A stretch of 64,000 nt of DNA from Exiguobacterium undae DSM 14481 (lineage in GTDB: Bacteria; Bacillota; Bacilli; Exiguobacteriales; Exiguobacteriaceae), in the NCBI RefSeq assembly GCF_000620805.1, contig NZ_KK211187.1, positions 1,908,398-1,972,397 on the forward strand, given 5' to 3'. The position numbers were made by a program, and so were the translations under genes. A model generated the notes under the pieces. The model was not told the DNA's origin. It did not search any database and was given only the letters and a program-made list of their open reading frames with translations. Positions 25,327 to 34,209 of the stretch are shown one piece after another (within the stretch, counting starts at the first letter, position 1; every line of letters starts with the position of its first letter).

Positions 25327-28300
25327 TCACTCGACGACAAGGCGAATCGTCGATCCTGTTTTACCTTGCGTCACTTCAATTTTCGCATCGACCCGTGATT
25401 TCAGTTCCTGGACGTGGCTGATGATTCCGACCATCCGACCGCTTGCCTGAATCGATAACAGCGTTTCGATCGCCTGCTCAAGCGATTCCGGATCGAGCGT
25501 ACCGAATCCTTCATCGATGAACATCGTCTCAAGCGATACGCCGCCGCTTGCTTCCTGCACGACTTCCGACAGACCAAGCGCCAAGGCGAGTGAGGCCTTG
25601 AAACTTTCCCCGCCGGACAATGTCTTGACGTGCCGTGTCTGCGACGTATAGGCATCAAAGACGTTTAAATCGAGTCCGTACTTTTTCAAGCCCTTTCCGG
25701 CTTCCGTCTTCCGTTCAAGCAGGAAACGGCCCGACGTCATCCCGTGCAGATGCCGGTTCGCGGCTTGCAGGATCTCGTCGAAATAGGCGGTTTGGACATA
25801 CGTCTCAAACGTCATCCGTTGCGCATTTTCACCGACCCCGACCCGTGCCAACTCACCAATGATGCCATAGCGTGTATCTTCTGCCTCGATTTGTTGTTGT
25901 AACGTCGACCAGGCATCGACCAATTGCTTGACGTGGAGCCGTTCTTTTTCGGCACCGATCCGTTGGTCCGTCGCTTCGGTCAATTCGGCTTCCGCCTGCT
26001 CGACAGACAATCGGATCGTCGCTAAGTCCGGTCGGTCCTGCGCTTTTACGATCTGACGGATCCGCTCCAGTCCGCTCTCGACGTCCTGACGTTTCCGCCG
26101 GTCGGCTTCCAGTCGTTCCGCCAATCGGGCAATATCTTGCCGTGTCATCCGCGCCTGTTCAAACTGTTCGACCGTCGCAAACCGTTCTTCCTGCAGGCTG
26201 CGTTCGAACGTTGCTTTCGCTTCCAGCCACTTCGATGTCCGCTCCGTCAAGTCTGTTTGGATGTGCTCCAACCGATCGCGCCGCACCGCGACGTCTTGAT
26301 CCAGTTGTTGCTTTTGATTGTGGGCTCCCGTCCGTGCCGCTTCAAACGACGCCAACCGTTTGCTCAACGTCTGCTGTTCCGTCTCTAATTCACGGCGCGA
26401 CGGAGCATCCGGATTCCGGGTCAACATGCCCTCGAGCCGGGCCAGTTCCAGCTGCAGTTTCGACTGACGAGCCGACTCTTCCTCAATCTGACGGTCCAAT
26501 CGTTCCAGTCCTGTCTCGATTGTGCGCAGTTGCTGCTCGAGCTGTTGTTTTTGCTCCTGTTGCCGTTGCAACGCGGTTTCCTGTGCCTGTAAGGACTCGA
26601 TTTCTGTCCGGATCACGATTAGATCGGTCGGAAGCTCCTTGCCTTGACCAAGCGTCGTGATGTCGTGTTCGAGTTGCCGTTTCCGTTCCGCGACCGTCCG
26701 GTACGTTGCCTGCAGTTCCTGATGCGCCGTCTGGGCTTTTAAATAAACCTGATGTAAGGCTTCGACATCCAGCGATTCCGCTTTAACCGCAAGTTGCGGA
26801 TGCGATGTGCTTCCACAGACCGGGCAGGCGTCTCCGTCATGCAGGTGCGCCGCCAGTTCTGCCGCCAGTTGACGGCGTTCGTTTTGCCGGCCTGTCGTAT
26901 AGGCAAGTTCCGCCTGCTCTTTTTCCTGTTTGACCCGCGTTCCCTGTTCGATCAACCGGAGCCGTTCTGCTTCGTTTCGTTGCCATTCCTGCTGTTTTTG
27001 CTCAGCAGTCTGTAAGAGGAAACGCCGTTCCTGGATCGTCAGACGGTTGCTCGATTCGTCCGCCATCGCGCTGACTCTTGTTTGAAGGGTCGTCCGTTCG
27101 CCACGTTTCTGATCACGTTCCTTGCGCAAGGCTTCCGGATTCAGCTCAGCAATCGCCCGGGTCAACTGCTGTTGTTGTGTTAACAGCTGTTCTTGATCCT
27201 GCAACCGTTGCAGTTCTTCCTCGATTTGCTCCAGACGGCGAGCTGCCTCACGCATTTCCGGTTCCTGCGCCGCCAGCCGCTCGACGTCTTGATTCACCTG
27301 ATCGAGCCGCTGCAACAACTGCTCCAGTTCTGTCGAGACGTGTTGTTTCGCAGCCGTCAACTGCTGGACCGTCTGTTGCTCCGATTGGAACGTCTCAAAA
27401 ACTCCGCTGATTGCCGCCGCCCGCGTCGCCGCGTCGTACCGTTCCGTCTGACGTTTCGTCTCCGGCAATGTCACCGCCAGTTGTTGTTCAAGTCGCAACA
27501 ACTCGTCGTACTCGACAAAGGTTTGTTCGAGTTGCTCGGCCTGACGCAGACGTTCCGTCACGCGTTGTACGGTCTCGCGGATCGCCTGTTCCGTGACTGC
27601 AGCGTCAGTGATTTTTTCGTCAAGTGACTTCAGCAACTGATCCGTCTCTTGACGGATCGTCGTTTCCGTCGCCTCTGCCCAGTTCAGCTCAATCGGCAGT
27701 TCTTCGAGTTTCGACAACTGCTTCGTCTTCGTTTCTTTGATGGCTGCGGCGAGATCCAGTGCTTTGCGGTGCAAACGTTGTTGAAACTCCCCGTAGTGTT
27801 CCGTCTTGAACAGTTGTTTGAGAATCTGTAACTTGTCTTTTGACTCTGCCATCAGCAATTCCCGGAATTTATTTTGCGGGAGCAATAAGATCTGTGAAAA
27901 CTGTTTATGGTCAAGTTGCAACAGTTCCTGGACTTGTTGGCGGATTTCCGGAATCTTCAGCGCAAGAGGCTTCCAGGTCGTGCCGTCATGTCGGGCGAAC
28001 TCGGCTTCATGCCCATAATCCGTCTTATTGACCGGATGGGGCTGGCTCGGTTGCCGGATGATCCGGTACCGTTCCCCTTTTAACAGAAATTCGAGTTCGA
28101 CTTCCGTCTTTTGGTCCGGTTTGGCGAAATGACTGCGCAGATCGCTCATTTCCCGTTCCCCGCCTGATGTTTCCCCGTATAAGGCAAATGTCAATGCATC
28201 AAAAATCGTTGTTTTGCCGGCACCAGTATTGCCGGAGATAACAAACATCGTCCGCCCCCCGAGTTCGCGAAAATCAATCGTCTGTTCATCGGCAAATGGT

Positions 28301-28335
28301 CCGAAGGCACGTAAGGTCAATCGTTCTGGACGCAT
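25327..28335 (-). CDS. sbcC: SbcC, ATPase subunit of the SbcCD nuclease
   Basis: 1002 residues. Walker A SGNTGAGKTTIFDA at about 34-47, Q-loop (PQNKF) near 153, long coiled-coil arms rich in Gln/Glu/Arg/Leu (about 175-880) broken by the zinc hook CPVC near 502, then signature LSGGESFKASLALALG near 904 and Walker B/D-loop MFIDEGFGTLD near 940. With SbcD it opens hairpin and blocked DNA ends. Overlaps sbcD by 19 bases; RBS GGAGG lies inside sbcD. Confidence 0.95.
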   Translation of the reverse strand: MRPERLTLRAFGPFADEQTIDFRELGGRTMFVISGNTGAGKTTIFDALTFALYGETSGGEREMSDLRSHFAKPDQKTEVELEFLLKGERYRIIRQPSQPHPVNKTDYGHEAEFARHDGTTWKPLALKIPEIRQQVQELLQLDHKQFSQILLLPQNKFRELLMAESKDKLQILKQLFKTEHYGEFQQRLHRKALDLAAAIKETKTKQLSKLEELPIELNWAEATETTIRQETDQLLKSLDEKITDAAVTEQAIRETVQRVTERLRQAEQLEQTFVEYDELLRLEQQLAVTLPETKRQTERYDAATRAAAISGVFETFQSEQQTVQQLTAAKQHVSTELEQLLQRLDQVNQDVERLAAQEPEMREAARRLEQIEEELQRLQDQEQLLTQQQQLTRAIAELNPEALRKERDQKRGERTTLQTRVSAMADESSNRLTIQERRFLLQTAEQKQQEWQRNEAERLRLIEQGTRVKQEKEQAELAYTTGRQNERRQLAAELAAHLHDGDACPVCGSTSHPQLAVKAESLDVEALHQVYLKAQTAHQELQATYRTVAERKRQLEHDITTLGQGKELPTDLIVIRTEIESLQAQETALQRQQEQKQQLEQQLRTIETGLERLDRQIEEESARQSKLQLELARLEGMLTRNPDAPSRRELETEQQTLSKRLASFEAARTGAHNQKQQLDQDVAVRRDRLEHIQTDLTERTSKWLEAKATFERSLQEERFATVEQFEQARMTRQDIARLAERLEADRRKRQDVESGLERIRQIVKAQDRPDLATIRLSVEQAEAELTEATDQRIGAEKERLHVKQLVDAWSTLQQQIEAEDTRYGIIGELARVGVGENAQRMTFETYVQTAYFDEILQAANRHLHGMTSGRFLLERKTEAGKGLKKYGLDLNVFDAYTSQTRHVKTLSGGESFKASLALALGLSEVVQEASGGVSLETMFIDEGFGTLDPESLEQAIETLLSIQASGRMVGIISHVQELKSRVDAKIEVTQGKTGSTIRLVVE

Positions 28336-29438
28336 GCAGCTTCCTCCTCTAACACGGATTGCATCGCATCCGTTGGTTGTTTTTCACGAACCGCTTCATA
28401 AAATTCCCGGAACAGATCGGTCAACGTCGCCGCTTGGACTTGATCGCGGGATGCTTGCACCGATCGTGTACTTTCACGTGTAAAGCCGGTCCGCTCGAGA
28501 TGGAGAATGTTCGGGTAGATTTTCTTCAGTTTCCCCATCGGATCGATCAACGCTTCGGCATCCGTCAAATTGATTTTGATGTAATCGTCCGTTGTTTGGG
28601 TCGCGACAAAGACCGGATCCGTCAATTCTGCGAGGCTGCCTGTCAGTTCACGCAGGTCGCGTTTAGCGGTCAACGGTTCAAACCGGCGGTCAAACGTCCC
28701 CGTATCGTTGAGCGTCAAGATGTCGACGCCTTTCACGTGATGTGCTTCCGAGAACGAGTATTTTAATAACGAACCGCTGTAACGGATCGTGTCTGACTTG
28801 ATCGCAAGTGGATTATGCAAATGCCCGAGTGCCGTGTACGTAAACGGAGCAAAGGCACTGGCGCTGACCTGTCCCGCCGTTCCGACCGACAACTGGCGTT
28901 CGGAATCCGTTTCAAGTCCGCCGATGACAAAGGCATGCCCGACGAGGACGCTTGGCCCCTCGATCGTCATCGTTCCGATGATTTTCCGCATCGCTTCATC
29001 ATGGGTCCGGATCGAATCATCTTGATGGATGTAACGGACGGTAGCCGGATCCGCGAACGGGACCGGGTAAAAACGGACGCCTTGAATCTCGATCGGTTCA
29101 ATGGTTGATGTTAACTTTCCGGCCAGATGAAGACCCGCCCGTTGTAATAACGTCGTTCCGAAGCTCAGTCGTTCCGCTGAATCATGGTTGCCGCTGATCG
29201 CGACGACCGGAATCTTCCGTTCGAACACGATTTCGGCTAAGACGGTATCCAGCAGTTCGACGGCTTCCGTCGGCGGGACAGCCCGGTCATACAAATCACC
29301 GGCAATGATGACCGCGTCCGGTTGTTCCCGGTCAAGCAACCGGATAAACTCGTCGAGGACGGCGCGTTGGTTTTCAAGCATCGATTCCCCATGAACGATT
29401 TTCCCTAAATGCCAATCGGCAGTATGAATCCATTTCAT
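28317..29438 (-). CDS. sbcD: SbcD, nuclease subunit of the SbcCD complex
   Basis: 373 residues. Mre11-type metallophosphoesterase motifs: TADWHLGK (6-13), IAGDLYDRAVPP (45-56), ISGNHDSAERL (82-92), VGHAF and LGHLHNP. These supply the two-manganese site for 3'-5' exonuclease and endonuclease activity. C-terminal capping part binds SbcC coils. First gene of the operon sbcD-sbcC-aac(3)-like; weak RBS upstream. Confidence 0.95.
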   Translation of the reverse strand: MKWIHTADWHLGKIVHGESMLENQRAVLDEFIRLLDREQPDAVIIAGDLYDRAVPPTEAVELLDTVLAEIVFERKIPVVAISGNHDSAERLSFGTTLLQRAGLHLAGKLTSTIEPIEIQGVRFYPVPFADPATVRYIHQDDSIRTHDEAMRKIIGTMTIEGPSVLVGHAFVIGGLETDSERQLSVGTAGQVSASAFAPFTYTALGHLHNPLAIKSDTIRYSGSLLKYSFSEAHHVKGVDILTLNDTGTFDRRFEPLTAKRDLRELTGSLAELTDPVFVATQTTDDYIKINLTDAEALIDPMGKLKKIYPNILHLERTGFTRESTRSVQASRDQVQAATLTDLFREFYEAVREKQPTDAMQSVLEEEAACVQND

Positions 29439-29532
29439 CTTTCATCACGCTCACTTTTCCTCTATAATATCCTTATTTTAGCATGACTTGATCGCTTCTG
29501 CTGAAGCTCCTGCCGATTCCAAACCAAACAAA

Positions 29533-29576
29533 ACCCATCAATCAATCGGGGATTTCCCCCGGTCAATCAATGGGTT
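29533..29576 (-). terminator. Intrinsic terminator after the alpha-CTD-like gene
   Basis: About 20-bp stem with several G-T pairs and one mismatch, loop near 29552-29557, followed on the minus strand by TTTTGTTT. Confidence 0.65.
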
Positions 29577-29586
29577 GCGTCTTGCT

Positions 29587-29793
29587 TCACGGCTTAAAGG
29601 CCAATCCATGATCTGCTAACGCCCGTTTCAACTTCGGTATCGACGAAGGACCGATTCCGTGCCACCTCAGCACCTCGTCTTCCCGGTACATCGATAAGCC
29701 GGTCAAGGACGTCACACCATGCGCGTTCAATGCCCGTTGTGCAGGTTTCGCGAGTGAAGAAAACACCTCGGATTTAGATTCATTGGATTGCAT
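29587..29793 (-). CDS. Small helix-hairpin-helix protein resembling RNA polymerase alpha C-terminal domain
   Basis: 68 residues from the ATG at 29793 (AGGAGGG six bases upstream). Almost the whole protein is one domain: LAKPAQRALNAHGVTSLTGL, then EDEVLRWHGIGPSSIPKLKRAL, matching the two helix-hairpin-helix elements of the alpha subunit CTD (GIG turn followed by a basic helix). No other domain present. Could bind DNA or other proteins; role unknown. Confidence 0.75.
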   Translation of the reverse strand: MQSNESKSEVFSSLAKPAQRALNAHGVTSLTGLSMYREDEVLRWHGIGPSSIPKLKRALADHGLAFKP

Positions 29794-29819
29794 TGCCATC
29801 CCTCCTGTTTTCCTAAACA

Positions 29820-29856
29820 AAAAACCGCCTCCTCATTTAAAAGGAGACGGTTCTTT
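29820..29856 (-). terminator. Intrinsic terminator
   Basis: 11-bp stem aaccgcctcct/aggagacggtt (one mismatch), followed on the minus strand by TTTTTTG; ends the 129-residue gene upstream. Confidence 0.7.
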
Positions 29857-29877
29857 ACAACATGTTAGAGGTCATCC

Positions 29878-30267
29878 TCAGTGGGTCCGACGCTTTTGAC
29901 GAAATCGCTTCACCGATGTGAAGATGGATACCGATCCTCCGATGATTGCTCCGACGACAATCCCAGTCGTAAACTTTCCTCCGGGATTTTTGCCAGAACC
30001 TGGTTCAGTTGCTGTTATATGCTCTTCCTGTTTCTGCTCGAATAACTGTTGGAGAGGGGAGGATGTAGGCTCGACTTCGACAATCCGGTCAACTTCCTGT
30101 TGACGCTCTACCCGGCTTTCGACGCTGCAAGGTGACAGATAGAACGGATTCAGATTCGTCCGATACCGGTCTGGATTCCAATTCGCCTGCTGAACGGCTT
30201 CAGCTGCGTGGTCTGTCCGCTTCGTCTGATCCAATGACTGGATCGATTGATCGAATTCTTGTTTCAT
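29878..30267 (-). CDS. Hypothetical protein with single C-terminal membrane helix
   Basis: 129 residues from the ATG at 30267 (AGGAG eight bases upstream). Polar, Gln/Glu-rich N-terminal part (about 1-90), then GKNPGGKFTTGIVVGAIIGGSVSIF split by a glycine zipper-like helix (about 98-115) and a basic tail (KRFRQKRRTH). This tail-anchored pattern recalls YtxH-like stress proteins but I see no firm family match. A weak SigB-like promoter (GTTTTA-14-AGGTAA, 30332-30357) lies upstream. Confidence 0.6.
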   Translation of the reverse strand: MKQEFDQSIQSLDQTKRTDHAAEAVQQANWNPDRYRTNLNPFYLSPCSVESRVERQQEVDRIVEVEPTSSPLQQLFEQKQEEHITATEPGSGKNPGGKFTTGIVVGAIIGGSVSIFTSVKRFRQKRRTH

Positions 30268-30363
30268 CGTAATCACTCCTCTTCACATTCAATTCCACCT
30301 AAAAAGCTCCGACTTACGTCTGAAGTCTTATTTACCTCTTTTTTAAACATCTAAAACATGTAT

Positions 30364-30393
30364 CGAAAAAAATTGTTTACTTTTTTGTGAACG
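30364..30393 (-). terminator. Probable terminator of the thiamine operon
   Basis: Directly after the thiF stop the minus strand has a 6-bp stem GTTCAC/GTAAAC (one mismatch) with an A6 loop, then AATTTTTTT. Weak stem, good T-run. Confidence 0.4.
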
Positions 30394-30394
30394 C

Positions 30395-31405
30395 TTACTT
30401 GAAATACGTGGCGTACGTCTGTTTTGCCTGTTCCGGATCCGCTTCCCCGTGAATCAAGATCCTCCCGTCGGCAAAGGCGACAATCCGGTGCTGCTCCGTC
30501 TCGAACATCAGCAAATACGGATTCCGTTGACTTTTCATCCCGCGTGCCCGTATCTCGTTTTCCAGCCGGACCAAATCCCGTTTCCCTTCTCCCCGGACTT
30601 GCACGGTGTCCCGACCGCACAACGTGACGAATTGGAGCGGCGTTCCGTTGAGATAAGGATAGACGGCAGCGTCACCGCACGAAGGACAGGCTGCTTGTTT
30701 TAAAGACGTGACATCAATCTGACTCTGCTGATTCGTCCAAAGATCGAACGACAACAACGTCCGACGTAGTGCTGCTTTCGCACCCGTCAACAGTTTCAAG
30801 GTTTCCGTCACTTGATGCGAGGCAACCAGTTGGACCGCCGGGCTGATGATGCCCCGGGTATCGCACGTATCCTGTTGCTGCGGCAGATGATTCAGCAAAC
30901 AATGCAAACAAGGTGTCTCCTTCGGTAAAACGGTGTATGTCATGCCGTAACTGGCGACACAGGCCCCGTAAATCCAAGGGATTTCCCGCTTTGCCGCTAC
31001 ATCATTGATCAGCATCCGAATCGCGAAATTGTCTGTCGCATCCATGATCAGATCCGCCTGCGCAACGAGTCGTTCAATATTCGTCGCCGTCACGTCTTCC
31101 ACAATCGCTTCGATCGTCACCGTCGAATTGACTTCGCAAAGCCGTTGCTTGGCTGCGACCGCTTTCGGCAACCGTTCCCGGGCATCCCGTTCCGTGTACA
31201 ATTGTTGCCGTTGAAGATTACTCCACTCGACGTAATCGCGATCAATCAAGGTCACCTGTCCGACACCGGCCCGGACAAGCTGTTCCGCACTGGCTGTCCC
31301 GAGCGCACCGAGACCGATGATGACGACGCAGCGCTCAGCCAGTTGATCTTGTCCGTCTTGTCCGATTGGACGAAAGCGGATTTGGCGGCTGTAGCGGTCC
31401 GTCAT
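30395..31405 (-). CDS. thiF: ThiF/MoeB-type sulfur-carrier adenylyltransferase
   Basis: 336 residues. ATP-binding GLGALG (31-36), Asp55, and WSNLQRQ (61-67), hallmark of E1-like enzymes; zinc ligands CLHC (166-169) and CPSC (240-243); CDTRG with Cys181 in the catalytic loop. It adenylates the C-terminal glycine of ThiS for thiazole synthesis. C-terminal extension (about 250-336) is longer than Escherichia coli ThiF (251 residues), closer to MoeB-length proteins. Overlaps thiG by 4 bases. Confidence 0.9.
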   Translation of the reverse strand: MTDRYSRQIRFRPIGQDGQDQLAERCVVIIGLGALGTASAEQLVRAGVGQVTLIDRDYVEWSNLQRQQLYTERDARERLPKAVAAKQRLCEVNSTVTIEAIVEDVTATNIERLVAQADLIMDATDNFAIRMLINDVAAKREIPWIYGACVASYGMTYTVLPKETPCLHCLLNHLPQQQDTCDTRGIISPAVQLVASHQVTETLKLLTGAKAALRRTLLSFDLWTNQQSQIDVTSLKQAACPSCGDAAVYPYLNGTPLQFVTLCGRDTVQVRGEGKRDLVRLENEIRARGMKSQRNPYLLMFETEQHRIVAFADGRILIHGEADPEQAKQTYATYFK

Positions 31406-32169
31406 GGACGGCTGATTCCAGTCGTCGGACTGCTTGCCGTCGCATACCGTTTTTTCTCGATCCGTCCCGCTTCGAAACCGAGACGCCCGGCTTCGACCGC
31501 CAGTTTCATTGCCTGTGCCATCTTGACCGGATCGGTGGCATGGGCGACCGCAGAATTCAGCAAGACACCGTCGGCACCGAGCTCCATCGCGTAAGCCGCG
31601 TCAGCCGGTGAACCAATCCCCGCATCCACGATGACCGGGACCGTCATCTGCTCGATGATGAAACTGAGCGCAAGCGGGTTTAAGATCCCCTGCCCTGAAC
31701 CAATCGGTGACGCTGCCGGCATGATTGCGTGACAGCCCAATTCCTCGAGCCGACGGGCGAGCAACAAATCATCCGATGTATACGGCAAGACGATGAAACC
31801 GTCCTTGATTAATTCCTCTGCCGCCCGTAAGGTTTCGATCGGATCCGGCAATAACGTCTTGTCGCAACCGATCACCTCGACTTTGACCATGTCACACATG
31901 CCGGATGCCCGGGCGAGCCGGGCCAGCCGGACGGCTTCTTCCGCCGTTTTTGCGCCCGCCGTATTCGGCAACAGATCATAACGACTTAAGTCGAGTGCCG
32001 CAAGTGGATTCGTCTGTTCCTTCGCAAAGACATCGAGACGCCGGACGGAAAACGTTAAAATGTTCGTTTCCGATGCTTCGACCGCTTGTTGTTGCGTCTC
32101 AGCGTCCGGGTATTTTCCCGTTCCGAGTAATAATCGTGATGCAAATGTTTTTCCGCCAATTTCTAACAT
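31402..32169 (-). CDS. thiG: Thiazole synthase ThiG
   Basis: 255 residues, usual length. TIM-barrel with catalytic Lys96 in VKVEVIG, the [21 protein letters not shown] block (67-87), and phosphate-binding GAGI-like [27 protein letters not shown]. Uses DXP, ThiS thiocarboxylate and dehydroglycine from ThiO to form the thiazole phosphate. One base after the thiS stop. Confidence 0.95.
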   Translation of the reverse strand: MLEIGGKTFASRLLLGTGKYPDAETQQQAVEASETNILTFSVRRLDVFAKEQTNPLAALDLSRYDLLPNTAGAKTAEEAVRLARLARASGMCDMVKVEVIGCDKTLLPDPIETLRAAEELIKDGFIVLPYTSDDLLLARRLEELGCHAIMPAASPIGSGQGILNPLALSFIIEQMTVPVIVDAGIGSPADAAYAMELGADGVLLNSAVAHATDPVKMAQAMKLAVEAGRLGFEAGRIEKKRYATASSPTTGISRP

Positions 32170-32170
32170 G

Positions 32171-32374
32171 TTATCCGCCTCCTACAAAATGAACGATTTC
32201 AACGACATCACCGGATTGGACGTTCGTGTCCATATACCGGGACCGGTCGATGATTTGATGATTTTGTTCGATGATGACGACCTCCTCATCGATGTTCAAC
32301 TGCTGAATCAAGTCGTGTAGCGTCTTCGTTTGTTCCGCCAGTGGATAGTCTTTCCCATTCAATCGGATCTGCAT
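32171..32374 (-). CDS. thiS: Sulfur carrier protein ThiS
   Basis: 67 residues from the ATG at 32374 (GAGGAG upstream); longer readings run into thiO. Ubiquitin-like small protein ending in HFVGGG, whose terminal glycine receives sulfur. Start overlaps the thiO end by 16 bases. Confidence 0.93.
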   Translation of the reverse strand: MQIRLNGKDYPLAEQTKTLHDLIQQLNIDEEVVIIEQNHQIIDRSRYMDTNVQSGDVVEIVHFVGGG

Positions 32375-33363
32375 GTATTCTCCTCCTCGTGTCGTCTGCA
32401 ACAAAATGCCTCCAGCGCAACTTCCGGTTTTCGGTTCATGACACAATCGGCGAGGACTTGTGCCGTCACCGGAGCGAGCAAGATGCCGTGCCGGTGATGT
32501 CCCGTCGCGACCAACAAACCGTCAATCCCTTTGACCCGTCCAAGATACGGTAATCCGTCACGGGTCTGCGGCCGGACACCGGACCAGATGTCAACCAGTG
32601 CCGCATCACGGATCGGCGGATACACGTCAATTGCTGCCGCCAACAGGTCCGAGATGCTGCCCGCGTTGACCGTCGTTGACTCCTCACCAACGTGTTCCGT
32701 TGCACCGATGATAATCCGTCCGTCTGCTTTCGGGACAAGATACACCGTCTCATGAAACAAAGTCTGCTCCAGTCGACCGGTTGTGAGACGGACAGACAGG
32801 CACTCACCTTTGACCGGAAGCGTATCAATCGGAATCCCGATCGTTTGCAACAACGGTTCCGATCCTCGTCCGCCGGCGATCACGACCTGCCGACCAACCT
32901 GTTGTCCCCAGCTTGTCTCCACCCCGGTTACCGTCCCGTTGTCCCGCAGAAGACGCAAGACACTTACCTGTTCTTCAATCACGCCGCCCCGCTGTTCAAT
33001 CGCTTGCCGTAACGCCTGGACAAGCAACGGAGGATCGACTTGACCGACCCATTCAAATTGGACGGTTTGCTTTGCCTGGCGCAGCTGAAACGGCAGTTCG
33101 AGATAACCGCTCGTCAACCCGGTCTCGTCGAACAATTGACGGACAAGCTGCGGATACAGGACGCGGCTGACTGCCGCTAACGCATGTAACGGTTCCGACA
33201 GTTCTTCGTCCGTCGCGAGCATCCCCGCTGCCGCCCGTGTCGCGCCTTGTCCGACTGCCGACTGATCGAGCACGCGAACACTTTGCCCCCGCTGTAGCAA
33301 CTCATAGGCGAGCGTCAAACCGATGATACCGGCACCGACAATCAATACATCCGGTTGTTTCAT
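32359..33363 (-). CDS. thiO: Glycine oxidase ThiO
   Basis: 334 residues. FAD-binding VLIVGAGIIGLTLAYELLQRG at the N-terminus; DAO-type C-terminal motif WSGVRPQTRDGLPYLG and TGHHRHGILLAP. Oxidises glycine to the imine used by ThiG, as in Bacilli that lack the anaerobic ThiH route. Start overlaps the tenI stop (ATGA). Confidence 0.92.
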   Translation of the reverse strand: MKQPDVLIVGAGIIGLTLAYELLQRGQSVRVLDQSAVGQGATRAAAGMLATDEELSEPLHALAAVSRVLYPQLVRQLFDETGLTSGYLELPFQLRQAKQTVQFEWVGQVDPPLLVQALRQAIEQRGGVIEEQVSVLRLLRDNGTVTGVETSWGQQVGRQVVIAGGRGSEPLLQTIGIPIDTLPVKGECLSVRLTTGRLEQTLFHETVYLVPKADGRIIIGATEHVGEESTTVNAGSISDLLAAAIDVYPPIRDAALVDIWSGVRPQTRDGLPYLGRVKGIDGLLVATGHHRHGILLAPVTAQVLADCVMNRKPEVALEAFCCRRHEEENTCRSD

Positions 33364-33956
33364 CGTCCAATCACCGCCCGGAACCGTCCGGCTGCTTCCG
33401 CCGGATGGGTTTGTCCCAAAATCCCGGACAGGACGGCAACACCGCTGCACCCGGTCGTTAAGACATCAGACAGATTTTCCGGTTTGATTCCGCCGATGGC
33501 GATGACCGGGATTGATGTCCAGTCGACGACTTGCTGTAACGCATCGAGTCCCCGTGGCGCCACGCCGGGTTTAGAATCCGTCTCAAAAATATGACCGTAC
33601 ATCACGTAATCGGCGCCGGCTTGTTCCGCCACCATCGCTTCGGTCAACGAGTGAACCGATTGACCGATGGAAATCGTCGGAAACTGTGCCCGGACACGCT
33701 CGACCGACAGACTGCGGCGTGTCAACTGAACGGTCGTGCCGGTAACGAGTGCAGCATCGAGCCGGTCATGGACAACCAACTGGTCTGCGCCGACTCCTTG
33801 GTCGAGCAACGTATCAATGCAGGAAACCAATTCCCGGACTGACCAGGTTGGCTCCCGTAAGTGGATGCGATCGACGGACAGTGCGAGCTGCGGAAGGGTC
33901 TGTTCCAGCACTTCCTTACTGTCGCGTCCGGTTGTAATCAGGTGTAAATGTGACAT
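33360..33956 (-). CDS. tenI: Thiazole tautomerase TenI
   Basis: 198 residues from the ATG at 33956 (AAAGGAGG upstream). TIM-barrel of the ThiE/TenI family. Motifs SIGQSVHSLTEA (His near 115) and GADYVMYGHIFETDSKPG are those of TenI, the aromatising tautomerase of thiazole phosphate; the ThiE pyrophosphate-binding pattern is not evident. First gene after the TPP riboswitch. Annotation pipelines may label it thiE. Confidence 0.85.
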   Translation of the reverse strand: MSHLHLITTGRDSKEVLEQTLPQLALSVDRIHLREPTWSVRELVSCIDTLLDQGVGADQLVVHDRLDAALVTGTTVQLTRRSLSVERVRAQFPTISIGQSVHSLTEAMVAEQAGADYVMYGHIFETDSKPGVAPRGLDALQQVVDWTSIPVIAIGGIKPENLSDVLTTGCSGVAVLSGILGQTHPAEAAGRFRAVIGR

Positions 33957-33978
33957 CGTTCCCCCTCCTTTCCACACG

Positions 33979-34013
33979 AAAAAGGACCACCCCATGAACT
34001 GATGGAGTGGTCC
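33979..34013 (-). terminator. Riboswitch-controlled intrinsic terminator
   Basis: 13-bp stem ggaccactccat-type with its complement, loop of about 4-6 bases, then TTTTT on the minus strand, placed between the TPP aptamer and the tenI RBS. Forms the expression platform. Confidence 0.85.
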
Positions 34014-34060
34014 TACGAAAAGGGCGACGCTTGGCGTTCCCTCGATAGATGATCGGATAC

Positions 34061-34144
34061 CACTTCCCTCCGCTAGTACGAACTAGATCAGGTTCAAAGG
34101 GTCCGGATACTTCCGTCTCAGTCTGCTGCGAGACTCCCCTAGTG
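34061..34144 (-). promoter_or_regulatory. TPP riboswitch (THI element) aptamer
   Basis: On the minus strand: GGGGAG, then CTGAGA, ACCCTTTGAACCTGATCTAG, TTCGTACTAGCGGAGGGAAG, the conserved order of the thi box; outer helix CACT/AGTG pairs 34141-34144 with 34061-34064. It precedes the terminator and tenI, so TPP binding should switch off the operon. Confidence 0.95.
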
Positions 34145-34209
34145 TAGATATTTATTTGTGTGGTACGTCTGTAGTCTACCACGGGTAGTCCGATTAGTTC
34201 CACCCTTGA

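Noticed and set aside
26137-27627. Long plus-strand frames opposite sbcC
   Set aside because: They are shadows of the biased codon use in the coiled-coil region; no RBS or domain.
30385-30400. cre-like tgtgaacgcttact at the end of thiF
   Set aside because: Two mismatches to consensus and it overlaps the thiF stop and terminator; not convincing.
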